Source: Paenilisteria riparia FSL S10-1204
GTDB taxonomy: Bacteria > Bacillota > Bacilli > Lactobacillales > Listeriaceae
Length of the DNA stretch: 64,000 bases
Direction: 5' to 3'
Assembly (NCBI RefSeq): GCF_000525995.1
Contig: NZ_AODL01000002.1
Coordinates: 124,001 to 188,000 of the forward strand
In this document: positions 27,163 through 38,423 of the stretch, piece by piece
Layout of the letters: the number at the start of each line of letters is the position of its first letter
How positions within the stretch are numbered: the first letter of the stretch is position 1
The notes under the pieces: model-generated
The model's input: only the letters and a program-made list of their open reading frames with translations
What the model was told of the DNA's origin: nothing
Database searches by the model: none
Translations under genes and position numbers: made by a program

Positions 27163-27946
27163 ATGGGGATTATTGAACAGTTTCAGCAAAGTTTGTTTTA
27201 TCAGTGGAAAGCGGTTGGAAAATGGGAGCCACAGAGTATTTGGAAATCTTTTTTTTTACTTGTTGTGTATCGTGTTGATTTCATCGCTTATTCTTAGTTT
27301 TTCTAGCTTCCAGAAGACGTCGAAATTAGACTATGAGGCGCTTTTAACGGAAATGGAGCCGTTTACTTTGACGCAACAAGGCTTAGCTTATGACGGAGAG
27401 CCGCTTATTGTGCCAATTCCGGTTTTTGATACGACAATTATGATCGGGGATGTGAAGCAGCGGGCGAAGACGGATTATGTAATTATGTTGCAAGCCGATG
27501 GATTTAAGTTTGGCAAAAGTGGATTGATGTCACCGAACGCTACGCCGTATAGTAGCTTGCCGATTTGGGGGCAGCAAAAGAGTTACAAGAATGAGGATGT
27601 ATTGCATCTATTGCAGGACAATGAGTCACAGCTAAGACAGCTGGCGTTTTTTTACCAATATGTGAAGGCCTTTTTGCAAGTATTAATTAGCGCGGTGCTT
27701 GTTTTTGTTATCGCGCTCGTTTCGATACCGTTTGGTAGGGGAGCTGGGGTTCGTTATCAGCAGCTTTGGATGTTCGCGTCCTACGGTTTAACGTTGCCAC
27801 TTGCGATTAAAACAATCTTGAAACTGACTGGATTTTTTATCCCATATTTCACGATGATTTATTGGTTTTCAGTGATTATATTTGTTTTTCTAACAATTAA
27901 CACGCTAAAAAGGAACGAAATAAAAGCTAATTTCCATAAAAAATAA
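27163..27946 (+). CDS. DUF1189 family membrane protein, frame broken by one extra T
   Basis: Membrane protein of the DUF1189 family. A relative in B. subtilis, YvdJ, sits in the maltodextrin operon, which fits the location here beside sugar phosphorylases and an importer. The N-terminal frame starts at ATG 27163 (MGIIEQFQQSLFYQWKAVGKW) and is lost in a run of nine T at about 27250. With eight T it continues into FFYLLCIVLISSLILSF and gives 260 residues. Four or five hydrophobic segments follow. The break is in the longest homopolymer nearby and may be a sequencing error or true slippage. Function unknown. Confidence 0.7.
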
Positions 27947-27962
27947 GCAGAAACCATTCTCA

Positions 27963-28104
27963 GGTAAGACATGGATTCTGCTATAAAAAGTCGAGCGACA
28001 GCGTTTGTATTCTAAACACTCCAAGTTACTTCTATTGAGATTGTAATTGCTTATTTCGGATAGTCTTTAGAATACAGGCGCTTGTCGCTGATTTATCTGT
28101 GTAG
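27963..28104 (+). repeat. Short palindromic repeat, copy C
   Basis: A 142-bp relative of copies A and B. It keeps the outer modules GGTAAGAC, TCGAGCGACAGCGTTTGTATTC and the matching arm GGCGCTTGTCGCTGATTTAT, but has a different, shorter core with its own arms GTATTCTAAA / TTTAGAATAC. It lies between convergent genes (DUF1189 and lacI). Confidence 0.7.
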
Positions 28105-28113
28105 TGCTCTAAA

Positions 28114-29133
28114 CTATTTTGAAAGATAGGGACCGCTTGATTCGCGTACAATTAGTTCATTTTGCAAAATAAGATGGTGTGCGCTGGAAGTTTTGTTTAT
28201 AATTTCTAATACAAGTTGAGCCGCGGCCTTGCCAAGCTCGAACGGGTTTTGGGCAACGGTGCTAAGCGAGGGACTGACATAACGTGTTAGCAAAATATTA
28301 TCAAATCCAATAATGGAGAGTTCTTGAGGAATGCGGATTTGAAGCTCTCGTGCCGCTTGCAAAACCCCTAAGGCCATGATGTCGCTGGCGCAAAAAATTG
28401 CAGAAACATCTTGTGTCGCAAGTAGGAAGTTAAGCGCGATTTGATACGCTTTTTCTTCTTCGAAATCGCCGTAACATAGCAATTTTTCATCAAAATCAAT
28501 GCCGATTTCAGCCAGAGCTTCTTGATAAGCCTTGAAACGTATTTCACTTACATAAGCATGTTTATGACCATTCATAAAGGCGATCCTTTGATGGCCAAGC
28601 CGTGATAAATACTTGATAGCTGTTTTTACGCTGTCTTCCTGATCGGACGTAACAAATCCAGTCGTACTATTTTCGATTGGGATATCAATGAGTACAGTGG
28701 GTAAATTGCTCGTCACGGCTTCTGTCAAATAAGGGTCATCTTTTTTTAAACCTTGAATGACAACGCCGTCTAAATTGCGCTCGCCAACAACTTGACTAAA
28801 TGTTTTGTTACGCTGTCTTGATGTCGTCGTACTAATCAGAATCATTTCATAATCTATAGTTGCAACGTATTCACCTACGCCACACAAGACTTCAAATACA
28901 AAATTGTCTTTGACGCTTTCTCTTTTTAGATCCGTAACTAGCAGGCCGATTGTTTTGGATTTCTTTGTGACGAGGCTCTGAGCAAGCATGTTCGGGCTAT
29001 ATTGTAATTTCTTTGCAGAGGCGCGAATAATGGATCGCGTCTCTTCGTTTACGTCGCTATAACCATTTAATGCGCGTGAAACAGTAGTTATTGAAAAACC
29101 AGTGTCTTTCGCGATATCTTTGATTGTTGCCAA
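28114..29133 (-). CDS. LacI family transcriptional regulator
   Basis: Repressor of the LacI family, 339 residues. The DNA-binding head ATIKDIAKDTGFSITTVSRA is at residues 2-21 with the hinge region following, then a periplasmic-binding-like sensor domain (IGLLVTDLKRES, IAFMNGHKHAY, AIFCASDIMALGVL, SIIGFDN). It is divergent from the ABC importer genes. The operator CGAAACGTTTTG in the importer promoter and CGAAACGTTTCG in the GH65 promoter are the obvious targets. The inducer would be the imported disaccharide or a product of it. Confidence 0.88.
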   Translation of the reverse strand: MATIKDIAKDTGFSITTVSRALNGYSDVNEETRSIIRASAKKLQYSPNMLAQSLVTKKSKTIGLLVTDLKRESVKDNFVFEVLCGVGEYVATIDYEMILISTTTSRQRNKTFSQVVGERNLDGVVIQGLKKDDPYLTEAVTSNLPTVLIDIPIENSTTGFVTSDQEDSVKTAIKYLSRLGHQRIAFMNGHKHAYVSEIRFKAYQEALAEIGIDFDEKLLCYGDFEEEKAYQIALNFLLATQDVSAIFCASDIMALGVLQAARELQIRIPQELSIIGFDNILLTRYVSPSLSTVAQNPFELGKAAAQLVLEIINKTSSAHHLILQNELIVRESSGPYLSK

Positions 29134-29233
29134 AACGTTATACCCCCATTTTTAAATTACTATTTATCCCTATTTTAGGGTATATTGGCGAAACTTACAA
29201 CTCTAAACTTTTTTCTTTTGTTAAAATAAGCGC

Positions 29234-29262
29234 TTGACATCCGAAACGTTTTGGATTAGAAT
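29234..29262 (+). promoter_or_regulatory. Importer operon promoter with LacI-type operator
   Basis: TTGACA (29234-29239), a 17-base spacer and TAGAAT (29257-29262). CGAAACGTTTTG (29242-29253) lies inside the spacer, one base off the perfect palindrome of the GH65 promoter. Confidence 0.78.
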
Positions 29263-29316
29263 AATCTTAAATGAAGACGCTTTCTTTATAATGATAACGA
29301 AAAGGAGAGGTAAGGT

Positions 29317-30594
29317 ATGAGAAAAGCAATAAAATTAATGGGAGTTTTAACAGCGATATGTGCATTGATGTTTACGGTGGCCTGCGGAAATGGAGATAAA
29401 GATAATTCATCCGCCAGCGGTAGCGGTAAAACATTGACGCTTGGTGTTTGGAAAGGGACGGAAGCTGAGAATAAAACACGGAAGAAATTAATTGCTGATT
29501 TTGAAAAAGAGTCTGGTATTACAGTAAAAGAGAAAGTGTACAACGATTACGAAACGCAACTTCAAACAGATTTAGTTGGCGGAACAGCACCTGATGTGTT
29601 TTATGTAGATGCGTATCTTGCGCCAAGCCTCATCGAGAAGAAAGTGCTAGCTCCACTTGATGATTATATTAGTAAAACTAAGGATTTTGATACAGAAGAT
29701 TTTTATAAACCAGTATACAAAGCTTTTACAGGGGAAGATAAGGCGCAATACGGCTTGCCAAAAGATTATTCGACACTAGGCATTTTTTATAACGAGAAGA
29801 TGTTTGCCGACGCTGGAATTGATCCCAACACAATCCCTACAACGGCTGACAAAATGGGTCCTTTTTTAGAAAGTTTAAAAGCAAAATTACCAAAAGATGT
29901 TGTTCCGAGCGCTTTCACAGCTGACTTAGCTCGTCAAATGTATATCGCACAAGCATCTGGTGAACCAATTCTTACAAAAGATGGTTATTCTAATCTTGAC
30001 AATCCAAAAATTATTACAGCACTACAACCACTAGTTGACTGGTATCAAAAAGGTTTGATAAAACGTCCCGCTGACTTGGGTCAAGACTGGTCTGGTGACT
30101 CATTTGGTGCAGGTAAAGCGGCGATGATGGTAGAAGGCAACTGGGCTATCGCACATTTAAAACAAAACTTCCCAGATGTGAAGTTTGGAACGAAAGAAGT
30201 TCCGACAATTGATGGGAAAAAAGGGACAATGGTATTTACAGTAAGTTACGCCATGAATGCAGCAGCAAAAGACAAAGATGCAGCTTGGAAACTTATTGAA
30301 TACTTCACAGGGAAGACTGGAATGAAAACTTGGGCAGAAGGAGCTTCCGTTCTCCCATCACGCCAATCTGTAGCAAAAGAAATGAATATTGAATCAGATC
30401 CGATTTTAAAACCCTTTGTAGCTGGTGCTGAGTATGCAACGCCTTGGCAAGATGGTACAACACTATCTATCGTTTCCGATCAATACAAAAACATGCTACC
30501 ATCCGCATTGAAAGGTGAAATGACACTGAAAGAAGCAATGAAAAAAGCAACGGAAACAGCGAATAACGACATTAAAACGCAACTCAAAAATTAA
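29317..30594 (+). CDS. Sugar ABC transporter substrate-binding lipoprotein
   Basis: Extracellular receptor of a carbohydrate importer of the CUT1 (maltose-type) class, 425 residues. The signal peptide ends at a lipobox VACG near residue 23. The mature domain has the usual features: LTLGVWKGTEAENKTRKK, GGTAPDVFYVDAYL, GKAAMMVEGNWAIAHLK and WKLIEYFTGKTG. GGAGAGG lies before the ATG. It is the first gene of binding protein-permease-permease-pgmB, and by context the ligand is a glucose disaccharide. Confidence 0.88.
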   Translation: MRKAIKLMGVLTAICALMFTVACGNGDKDNSSASGSGKTLTLGVWKGTEAENKTRKKLIADFEKESGITVKEKVYNDYETQLQTDLVGGTAPDVFYVDAYLAPSLIEKKVLAPLDDYISKTKDFDTEDFYKPVYKAFTGEDKAQYGLPKDYSTLGIFYNEKMFADAGIDPNTIPTTADKMGPFLESLKAKLPKDVVPSAFTADLARQMYIAQASGEPILTKDGYSNLDNPKIITALQPLVDWYQKGLIKRPADLGQDWSGDSFGAGKAAMMVEGNWAIAHLKQNFPDVKFGTKEVPTIDGKKGTMVFTVSYAMNAAAKDKDAAWKLIEYFTGKTGMKTWAEGASVLPSRQSVAKEMNIESDPILKPFVAGAEYATPWQDGTTLSIVSDQYKNMLPSALKGEMTLKEAMKKATETANNDIKTQLKN

Positions 30595-30598
30595 CTAA

Positions 30599-30641
30599 GC
30601 TGGGAGCGGCTACTTGCGAAGTCGCTCTTCCTTTTTACAAG
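30599..30641 (+). other. Intercistronic hairpin after the binding protein gene
   Basis: Imperfect stem GGAGCGGCTACTT / AAGTCGCTCTTCC followed by CTTTTT. Such hairpins after the receptor gene of sugar importers often let it be made in excess over the permeases. Confidence 0.5.
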
Positions 30642-30664
30642 GGGATGCGGAAAGGGTGGAAAAA

Positions 30665-31588
30665 ATGGATACGAAAAAATCGAAACGCAAAGCGAAGGAG
30701 GCCACACAGGGTATCACCTTCATGCTACCGACAATCATTATTATGACAGTATTCACATTGATACCGATTATTTATGCCTTGTTTCTGTCATTAAATAAAG
30801 TAAGCCTAGTTGGAGAATCAAGCTACCAATTCGTTGGCTTGAAAAACTATACAAATGCTTTTCAGGATGAACGCGTTTGGATTGCACTAAAAAACACGGT
30901 TCGCTACGTTATAATCGTTGTTCCGTGCCAAACGGTTTTGGCCTTATTGATGGCCTCATTACTTAATTCGGGAATTAAATTTCAAAATACATTCCGAACA
31001 ATCTTTTTCCTACCTACTCTGACATCAAGTTCAGCCTTAACAATGATTTTTATGTTTTTATTTAGTTTGACTGGACCTATTAATAATGTCTTAGTTGACC
31101 TTGGGGTGCTTTCCGAGCCAATTAATTTTATAAATGAAACGAAATTTGCGCTCGGAACAATTATGGTAATGAATATTTGGTCGACCGTGCCATTTTTCAT
31201 GACAATTTATTTGGCAGGGTTGCAAGATATTCCGAAAACGATGTACGAGGCAGCACAAGTGGATGGGGCGAATGCTTGGAAACGCTTGACGAGAATCACA
31301 GTTCCTCAAATTGCGCCGATTACGAACTATGTTTTACTGATGGGCATTATCGGTTGTTTTCAGTTGTTTGATCAGGCGTATATTATTTCAGGAGGTAGTG
31401 GTGGTCCCAATAATGCTACGCTTACGCTATCACTCATCATTTATCAATACGCCTTCAAGTCGTTCGATACGATGGGATACGCTTCGGCAATAGCGATTCT
31501 ACTCACTATCATTATTTTCTTAGTATCGATGCTTGCACGGAAATTAAATAAAGAAGATGTGAATGAAGAGGGAGGCGCGGCATCATGA
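30665..31588 (+). CDS. Sugar ABC transporter permease (MalF type)
   Basis: First membrane subunit of the importer, 307 residues with six predicted membrane segments after a basic N-terminus. The coupling loop motif is YEAAQVDGANAWKRLTRITVPQIAP, shown here as EAAQVDGA plus downstream P. The start ATG 30665 has AAAGGGTGG upstream; longer frames begin inside the hairpin. It overlaps the next permease by four bases (ATGA). Confidence 0.87.
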   Translation: MDTKKSKRKAKEATQGITFMLPTIIIMTVFTLIPIIYALFLSLNKVSLVGESSYQFVGLKNYTNAFQDERVWIALKNTVRYVIIVVPCQTVLALLMASLLNSGIKFQNTFRTIFFLPTLTSSSALTMIFMFLFSLTGPINNVLVDLGVLSEPINFINETKFALGTIMVMNIWSTVPFFMTIYLAGLQDIPKTMYEAAQVDGANAWKRLTRITVPQIAPITNYVLLMGIIGCFQLFDQAYIISGGSGGPNNATLTLSLIIYQYAFKSFDTMGYASAIAILLTIIIFLVSMLARKLNKEDVNEEGGAAS

Positions 31589-32409
31589 AAATCAAGCGTT
31601 TTTGGAAAATTATTACGTATACATTGCTCATTGCTTATGGTTTAGTAACACTTTATCCATTTTTATGGGCAGTTATGGCTGCGTTCAAACCATACAGTGA
31701 AATCATAGGTGGTGGACTATCTTTATTACCGAAAAACCCAACCATTGAAAATTTCAGCTATATTTTCACGCGTGACCCGCTATTTCCAAGATGGATTTTG
31801 AACTCGTTTATTATTGCCATTTCAGGTACGATTTTAAATATTATTTTCAATAGTATGGCTGGATATGCATTGGCACGGCTAAGCTTTCCAGGACGGAAAC
31901 AACTTTTCTTATTGATTTTGGCAGTTATTATGGTACCAGCGCAGATTTTGTTGATTCCAAATTACTTAATCATGAAGTCTATCGGAATTTTGGATACGTA
32001 TAATGCTTTGATTTTGCCTGGTGCTATTAATTTTGGTTATATCTTTATGATGCGGCAGTTTTTCGTGAATTTCCCTAAGGAAGTAGAGGAAGCTGCACAA
32101 ATGGATGGCTTAAGTCGGACGCAAACATTCTTCCGGATTGTATTCCCCATGGCGCAAGCTTCCATTGCAACACAAGGTGTATTCGTATTCCTTGGGCTGT
32201 GGAATGAGTTCATGAAGCCGTTGCTATACATTACATCTCCCGAAAAATACACCTTAACACTCGGTTTACAGTCGTTTCAGACGCAAAATGCGACACAATG
32301 GAATTACATTATGGCGGCATCCGTCGTTTCAATTATTCCGATTTTGATATTATATATTGTTTTGAATAAATATTTCATGAAGGGCGTACGTATCGGTGGC
32401 GATAAGTAA
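31585..32409 (+). CDS. Sugar ABC transporter permease (MalG type)
   Basis: Second membrane subunit, 274 residues, six predicted membrane segments. The coupling loop is EEAAQMDGLSRTQTFFRI, followed by the usual proline. It overlaps the first permease by four bases and is followed by pgmB. No ATP-binding subunit is encoded in the cluster, so a shared MsmX-type ATPase from elsewhere in the genome is presumably used. Confidence 0.87.
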   Translation: MKIKRFWKIITYTLLIAYGLVTLYPFLWAVMAAFKPYSEIIGGGLSLLPKNPTIENFSYIFTRDPLFPRWILNSFIIAISGTILNIIFNSMAGYALARLSFPGRKQLFLLILAVIMVPAQILLIPNYLIMKSIGILDTYNALILPGAINFGYIFMMRQFFVNFPKEVEEAAQMDGLSRTQTFFRIVFPMAQASIATQGVFVFLGLWNEFMKPLLYITSPEKYTLTLGLQSFQTQNATQWNYIMAASVVSIIPILILYIVLNKYFMKGVRIGGDK

Positions 32410-32428
32410 GCTTGAAAAGGAGTTTAAG

Positions 32429-33088
32429 ATGGAAAAAATAAAAGGTATTATTTTTGATTTAGATGGCGTCATTACAGATACGGCGGAGTTTCATTACTTG
32501 GCTTGGAAGAAACTCGCAGATAAATTGGATATTGAGATTGATCGGGATTTCAATGAAACGCTAAAAGGAGTTAGCCGTACAGACTCGCTAGAACGAATTT
32601 TAGCATATGGTGGGCGCTCTGACGATTTCGATGCCCAAGAAAAAGTAGAAATGGCAGAATGGAAAAATGAAGTATATAAAGAGATGATTGAAGCAATTAC
32701 ACCAAACAATATTTTGCCGGGGATCGAATCGTTTTTGAAAGAATTGAAAGAAGCAGGGATTCGGACAGCTATTGCCTCTGCTTCGAAAAACGCGGAAGTG
32801 ATTTTACGTTCACTTGGAATTCGAGACCAATTTGATTACGTCGTAGATGCTGCGAAAATTACGAAATCCAAACCAGATCCAGAAGTCTTTTTGAAGGCGC
32901 TGGAATTACTAGAGCTTTCTGCGGACGTGTGTATCGGTGTGGAGGATGCGGCATCAGGCGTAGACGCGATTAAAGATGCGAAGATGCGGGCGGTTGGTAT
33001 TGGCGACGCTGAGATTCTTGGACGAGCAGATTTAGTACTAGCAAGCACTGCGAGTTTGCAATTAAAACAACTTCAAAATATCGACTAA
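32429..33088 (+). CDS. pgmB: Beta-phosphoglucomutase
   Basis: HAD-family enzyme that converts beta-glucose 1-phosphate, the product of GH65 phosphorylases, into glucose 6-phosphate. The nucleophile motif is FDLDGVITDTAEFHYLAWK at the N-terminus, followed by NETLKGVSR, the SASKN motif II, and VGVEDAASGVDAI-type motif III (GVEDAASG). Length is 219 residues from ATG 32429, which has AAGGAG upstream. It closes the importer operon and is followed by a terminator. Confidence 0.92.
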   Translation: MEKIKGIIFDLDGVITDTAEFHYLAWKKLADKLDIEIDRDFNETLKGVSRTDSLERILAYGGRSDDFDAQEKVEMAEWKNEVYKEMIEAITPNNILPGIESFLKELKEAGIRTAIASASKNAEVILRSLGIRDQFDYVVDAAKITKSKPDPEVFLKALELLELSADVCIGVEDAASGVDAIKDAKMRAVGIGDAEILGRADLVLASTASLQLKQLQNID

Positions 33089-33093
33089 TAGCC

Positions 33094-33124
33094 AAAGACC
33101 TCTGTGCACTGCAGAGGTCTTTAC
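33094..33124 (+). terminator. Terminator after pgmB
   Basis: Stem AAAGACCTCTG / CAGAGGTCTTT with a short loop, ending in TTTACT. The T run is short but the stem is perfect. Confidence 0.75.
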
Positions 33125-33136
33125 TATGACTCAGAC

Positions 33137-33176
33137 AAAAAAATGCGCCTTCACATTACTTATGGAAAAGGCGCAT
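33137..33176 (-). terminator. Terminator after def
   Basis: On the minus strand, stem ATGCGCCTT / AAGGCGCAT followed by a run of seven T. Confidence 0.82.
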
Positions 33177-33184
33177 CATCTCAA

Positions 33185-33736
33185 TTATTCGTATACAACT
33201 ACGTCAGGAGGTAAATATGACGGATTTTTTTTGTTAATATGGTCATAAAACATAATCCCATTTAAATGGTCAATCTCATGTTGCAAAACAATCGCAGGAT
33301 AACCTTTTAAGCGTAATTTTAATGGTTTGCCGTCTATATCAAAAGCTTCTACTGTTACACGTGCACTGCGCACTACATAACCTGGCACCTCACGGTCAAC
33401 CGACAAACATCCTTCGCCGCCGCCAAGGCATGCATTTTCCACCGAATGGCTACGAATTTTTGGGTTGTATAAAATATGGCTATACAGGCGATCGTTATCA
33501 TCGTGCAAATGAATCGCAATAAAACGCTTCGAAATGCCAATTTGCGGTGCAGCAATACCAACACCACCACGAAGTTCGTGCTCTTCGGCGATTTCAGGAT
33601 CTTGACTATTAATTAGAAATTCCAACATTCTTTGACCAGTTTCTTTATCTTCATCCGACAGAGGAAAATTAACAGGTTCCGCGACAGCGCGCAAAACAGG
33701 GTCTCCCTCGCGAACAATATCATCCATTGTAAGCAT
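33185..33736 (-). CDS. def: Peptide deformylase
   Basis: Metalloenzyme that removes the formyl group from the N-terminal methionine of new proteins. All three motifs are present: [10 protein letters not shown] (motif 1), [12 protein letters not shown] (motif 2, with the metal-binding cysteine) and [12 protein letters not shown] (motif 3, with the two histidines and the catalytic glutamate). Length is 183 residues, with the insertions typical of Gram-positive type II deformylases. AGGAGAG lies before the ATG. Confidence 0.95.
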   Translation of the reverse strand: MLTMDDIVREGDPVLRAVAEPVNFPLSDEDKETGQRMLEFLINSQDPEIAEEHELRGGVGIAAPQIGISKRFIAIHLHDDNDRLYSHILYNPKIRSHSVENACLGGGEGCLSVDREVPGYVVRSARVTVEAFDIDGKPLKLRLKGYPAIVLQHEIDHLNGIMFYDHINKKNPSYLPPDVVVYE

Positions 33737-35578
<1,842 letters not shown>

Positions 35579-35580
35579 TC

Positions 35581-36557
35581 ATGGCGCAAAAAACAATGAT
35601 TCAAGCGATTACAGATGCGCTTGCAGTAGAACTAAAAAATGACGAGAACGTTTTAGTTTTCGGTGAAGATGTAGGTAATAACGGTGGGGTTTTCCGTGCT
35701 ACTGAAGGTCTTCAAGCAGAATTTGGCGAAGATCGTGTATTCGATACACCTCTAGCTGAGTCTGGTATCGGTGGTCTTGCTATCGGTCTTGCACTAGAAG
35801 GTTTCCGTCCTGTTCCTGAAATTCAATTCTTCGGTTTCGTATTTGAAGTAATGGATTCCGTTGCTGGTCAAATGGCACGTATGCGATACCGTACTGGTGG
35901 CACACGTACTGCTCCAATTACAATTCGCGCACCATTTGGTGGTGGTGTTCATACTCCTGAACTTCACGCAGATAACTTAGAAGGTTTAATGCTCAATCGC
36001 CAGGTCTTAAAGTAGTTATCCCATCAACACCATATGACGCAAAAGGTTTACTTATTGCAGCAATTCGCGATAACGATCCAGTTGTATTTTTAGAGCACAT
36101 GAAACTATATCGCTCATTCCGTCAAGAAGTTCCTGAAGGCGAATATACAGTTGAAATCGGTAAAGCAGCTGTTCGTCGTGAAGGTACTGACGTTTCTATC
36201 ATCACTTACGGAGCAATGGTTCAAGAAGCTGTAAAAGCAGCGGAAGAACTTGAAAAAGAAGGCGTATCTGCAGAAATTATCGACCTTCGTACAATCAGCC
36301 CGTTGGATGTTGACACAATCGTTGCTTCCGTTAAGAAAACAAACCGTGTTGTGGTAGTACAAGAGGCGCAAAAACAAGCTGGTATCGCAGCTAACGTTAT
36401 CGCTGAAATTAATGACCGTGCCATCCTTTCACTAGAAGCACCAGTAATGCGTGTTACAGCACCAGACAGCGTTTTCCCATTCGCCCAAGCAGAAACAGTT
36501 TGGTTACCAAACCATAACGATATCGTTGAGCGCGTGAAAGAAGTATTGGCGTTTTAA
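35581..36557 (+). CDS. pdhB: Pyruvate dehydrogenase E1 component, beta subunit, frame broken by one missing base
   Basis: Second subunit of pyruvate dehydrogenase E1. The first frame ([19 protein letters not shown] to NLEGLM) is lost at about 35990, where ATGCTCAATCG should read ATGGCTCAATCG. With that G the protein continues as [19 protein letters not shown] and through to VKEVLAF, 325 residues, the usual length. Conserved blocks are [28 protein letters not shown] and LRTISPLD. A broken pdhB would remove the complex while the flanking pdh genes look fully maintained, so an error in the sequence is much more likely than a true mutation. Confidence 0.93.
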
Positions 36558-36570
36558 TTAGAAAAGCTGA

Positions 36571-36668
36571 ACCAGCCCGTTTAGCTCCGAAAAACACTGA
36601 AGCGGTCGCAATAAAAACCCGTACTTGGTTTTTGTTGCGGGCGTGAAGTTTTCGGGGAGCTGGCTGGT
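36571..36668 (+). other. Large intercistronic hairpin between pdhB and pdhC
   Basis: Nearly 100 bases that fold back on themselves: outer arms ACCAGCC / GGCTGGT, then AGCTCCGAAAA / TTTTCGGGGAGCT, and an inner arm CGCAATAAAAACC / GGTTTTTGTTGCG. No T run follows. It could act as a processing or stability element within the pdh transcript. Confidence 0.65.
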
Positions 36669-36778
36669 GAAGCTAGATCCGAAGGCGTAAAACAAGACGT
36701 TTCTTGAGTTTGTTACTTTCATTTAGAACAGGCTCAAAAACGTCCTTTTATAAAATAAATCAGGAGGCTTTTAAAAAA

Positions 36779-38419
36779 ATGGCATATTCATTTAAATTAC
36801 CTGACATTGGTGAAGGTATACATGAAGGAGAAATCGTCAAATGGTTCGTAAAACCAGGCGATAAAATTGAAGAAGACGCGTCCCTTTTTGAAGTTCAAAA
36901 TGACAAATCTGTAGAAGAAATCACTTCTCCTGTAACCGGAACTGTCAAAGAAATTCTAGTGGACGAAGGCGTAGTAGCGACAGTTGGTCAAGTATTGATT
37001 ACTTTTGACGGTGTAGAAGGTCACGAAGACGACGCCGAAGAAGCACCAGCACCTGCTGCAAAACAAGAAGAAGCGCCAGCAGCCGCATCAGGCGGTAAAG
37101 GCATTTATGAATTCAAATTACCAGACATCGGCGAAGGCATCCACGAAGGCGAAATTGTCAAATGGTTCGTAAAACCAGGCGACCAAATCGAAGAAGACGC
37201 AACAATTTTTGAAGTTCAAAATGACAAATCTGTAGAAGAAATTACTTCTCCTGTCGCTGGAACGGTTAAAGACATTCTAGTAGGCGAAGGCGTAGTAGCA
37301 ACAGTTGGTCAAGTTTTAATCACATTCGAAGGCGACTTTGAAGGCGAAGCAACAACAGCTAATCATTCTTCTACTCCAGAATCTCCAGCAGACTCAGCGA
37401 AAGTAGCAAACAATGACGCTGCTAAAGCCCCAGTATCAGGCGGAAACGGCACACCATCATCACAAAAAGATCCAAACGGTCTTGTGATTGCCATGCCATC
37501 CGTTCGTAAATATGCACGTGAAAAAGGCGTTGACATCCGTCAAGTTGCTGGCTCCGGGAAAAACAACCGCGTACTTAGCGCAGATATCGATGCTTTCCTA
37601 AATGGCGACGCATCCGCAGTTGCAAGCACTTCAAGCGAAGCGGCTCCAGCAGCGAAAGAAGAAACAAAATCTGCACAACCAGCAGCAAAAGCAGCACCAG
37701 TTGTTAGCGGCGGCACATACCCAGAATCACGCGAGAAATTAACACCAACACGTAAAGCCATCGCAAAAGCAATGGTTAACTCGAAACACACTGCGCCACA
37801 CGTAACGCTAATGGACGAAATCGAAGTTTCTGCTTTGATGGTTCACCGTAAACGTTTCAAAGATGTAGCAGCAGAAAAAGGTATCAAACTTACTTTCCTA
37901 CCTTATATGGTAAAAGCGCTAGTAAACACATTGCGTGAGTTCCCAGTGTTAAATACAACACTTGACGACGCAACAGACGAACTAGTTTACAAACACTATT
38001 TCAATATCGGTATTGCAGCAGACACAGATCACGGTCTTTATGTGCCAGTTATCAAAGACGCTGACAAGAAATCGATTTTTGCAATCTCAAATGAAATTAA
38101 CGAACTAGCTACAAAAGCACGCGACGGTAAATTGACTGGTGAAGAAATGCGTCACGGTTCTTCTACTATCTCAAATATCGGATCTGCTGGTGGACAATGG
38201 TTCACACCAGTTATCAACTACCCTGAAGTAGCAATTTTAGGTGTAGGTCGTATCGCTGAAAAAGCAATCGTAAAAGACGGCGAAATCGTAGCAGCACCAG
38301 TACTTGCATTATCACTAAGCTTCGATCACCGTGTTATCGACGGCGCAACAGCTCAAAAGGCTATGAATAATATCAAGCGGTTATTAAATGACCCAGAACT
38401 TTTACTAATGGAGGCGTAA
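36779..38419 (+). CDS. pdhC: Pyruvate dehydrogenase E2 component (dihydrolipoamide acetyltransferase)
   Basis: Core of the complex; transfers acetyl groups to CoA. Two lipoyl domains lie at about residues 1-80 and 110-190, each with the lipoylated lysine in [10 protein letters not shown]. Ala/Pro/Glu-rich linkers follow, then an E3-binding domain near 240 ([18 protein letters not shown]) and the catalytic domain with [10 protein letters not shown] near the end. Length is 546 residues. The ATG at 36779 has AGGAGG at the proper distance; a longer frame begins within the intercistronic hairpin and is rejected. Confidence 0.95.
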   Translation: MAYSFKLPDIGEGIHEGEIVKWFVKPGDKIEEDASLFEVQNDKSVEEITSPVTGTVKEILVDEGVVATVGQVLITFDGVEGHEDDAEEAPAPAAKQEEAPAAASGGKGIYEFKLPDIGEGIHEGEIVKWFVKPGDQIEEDATIFEVQNDKSVEEITSPVAGTVKDILVGEGVVATVGQVLITFEGDFEGEATTANHSSTPESPADSAKVANNDAAKAPVSGGNGTPSSQKDPNGLVIAMPSVRKYAREKGVDIRQVAGSGKNNRVLSADIDAFLNGDASAVASTSSEAAPAAKEETKSAQPAAKAAPVVSGGTYPESREKLTPTRKAIAKAMVNSKHTAPHVTLMDEIEVSALMVHRKRFKDVAAEKGIKLTFLPYMVKALVNTLREFPVLNTTLDDATDELVYKHYFNIGIAADTDHGLYVPVIKDADKKSIFAISNEINELATKARDGKLTGEEMRHGSSTISNIGSAGGQWFTPVINYPEVAILGVGRIAEKAIVKDGEIVAAPVLALSLSFDHRVIDGATAQKAMNNIKRLLNDPELLLMEA

Positions 38420-38423
38420 AAAA

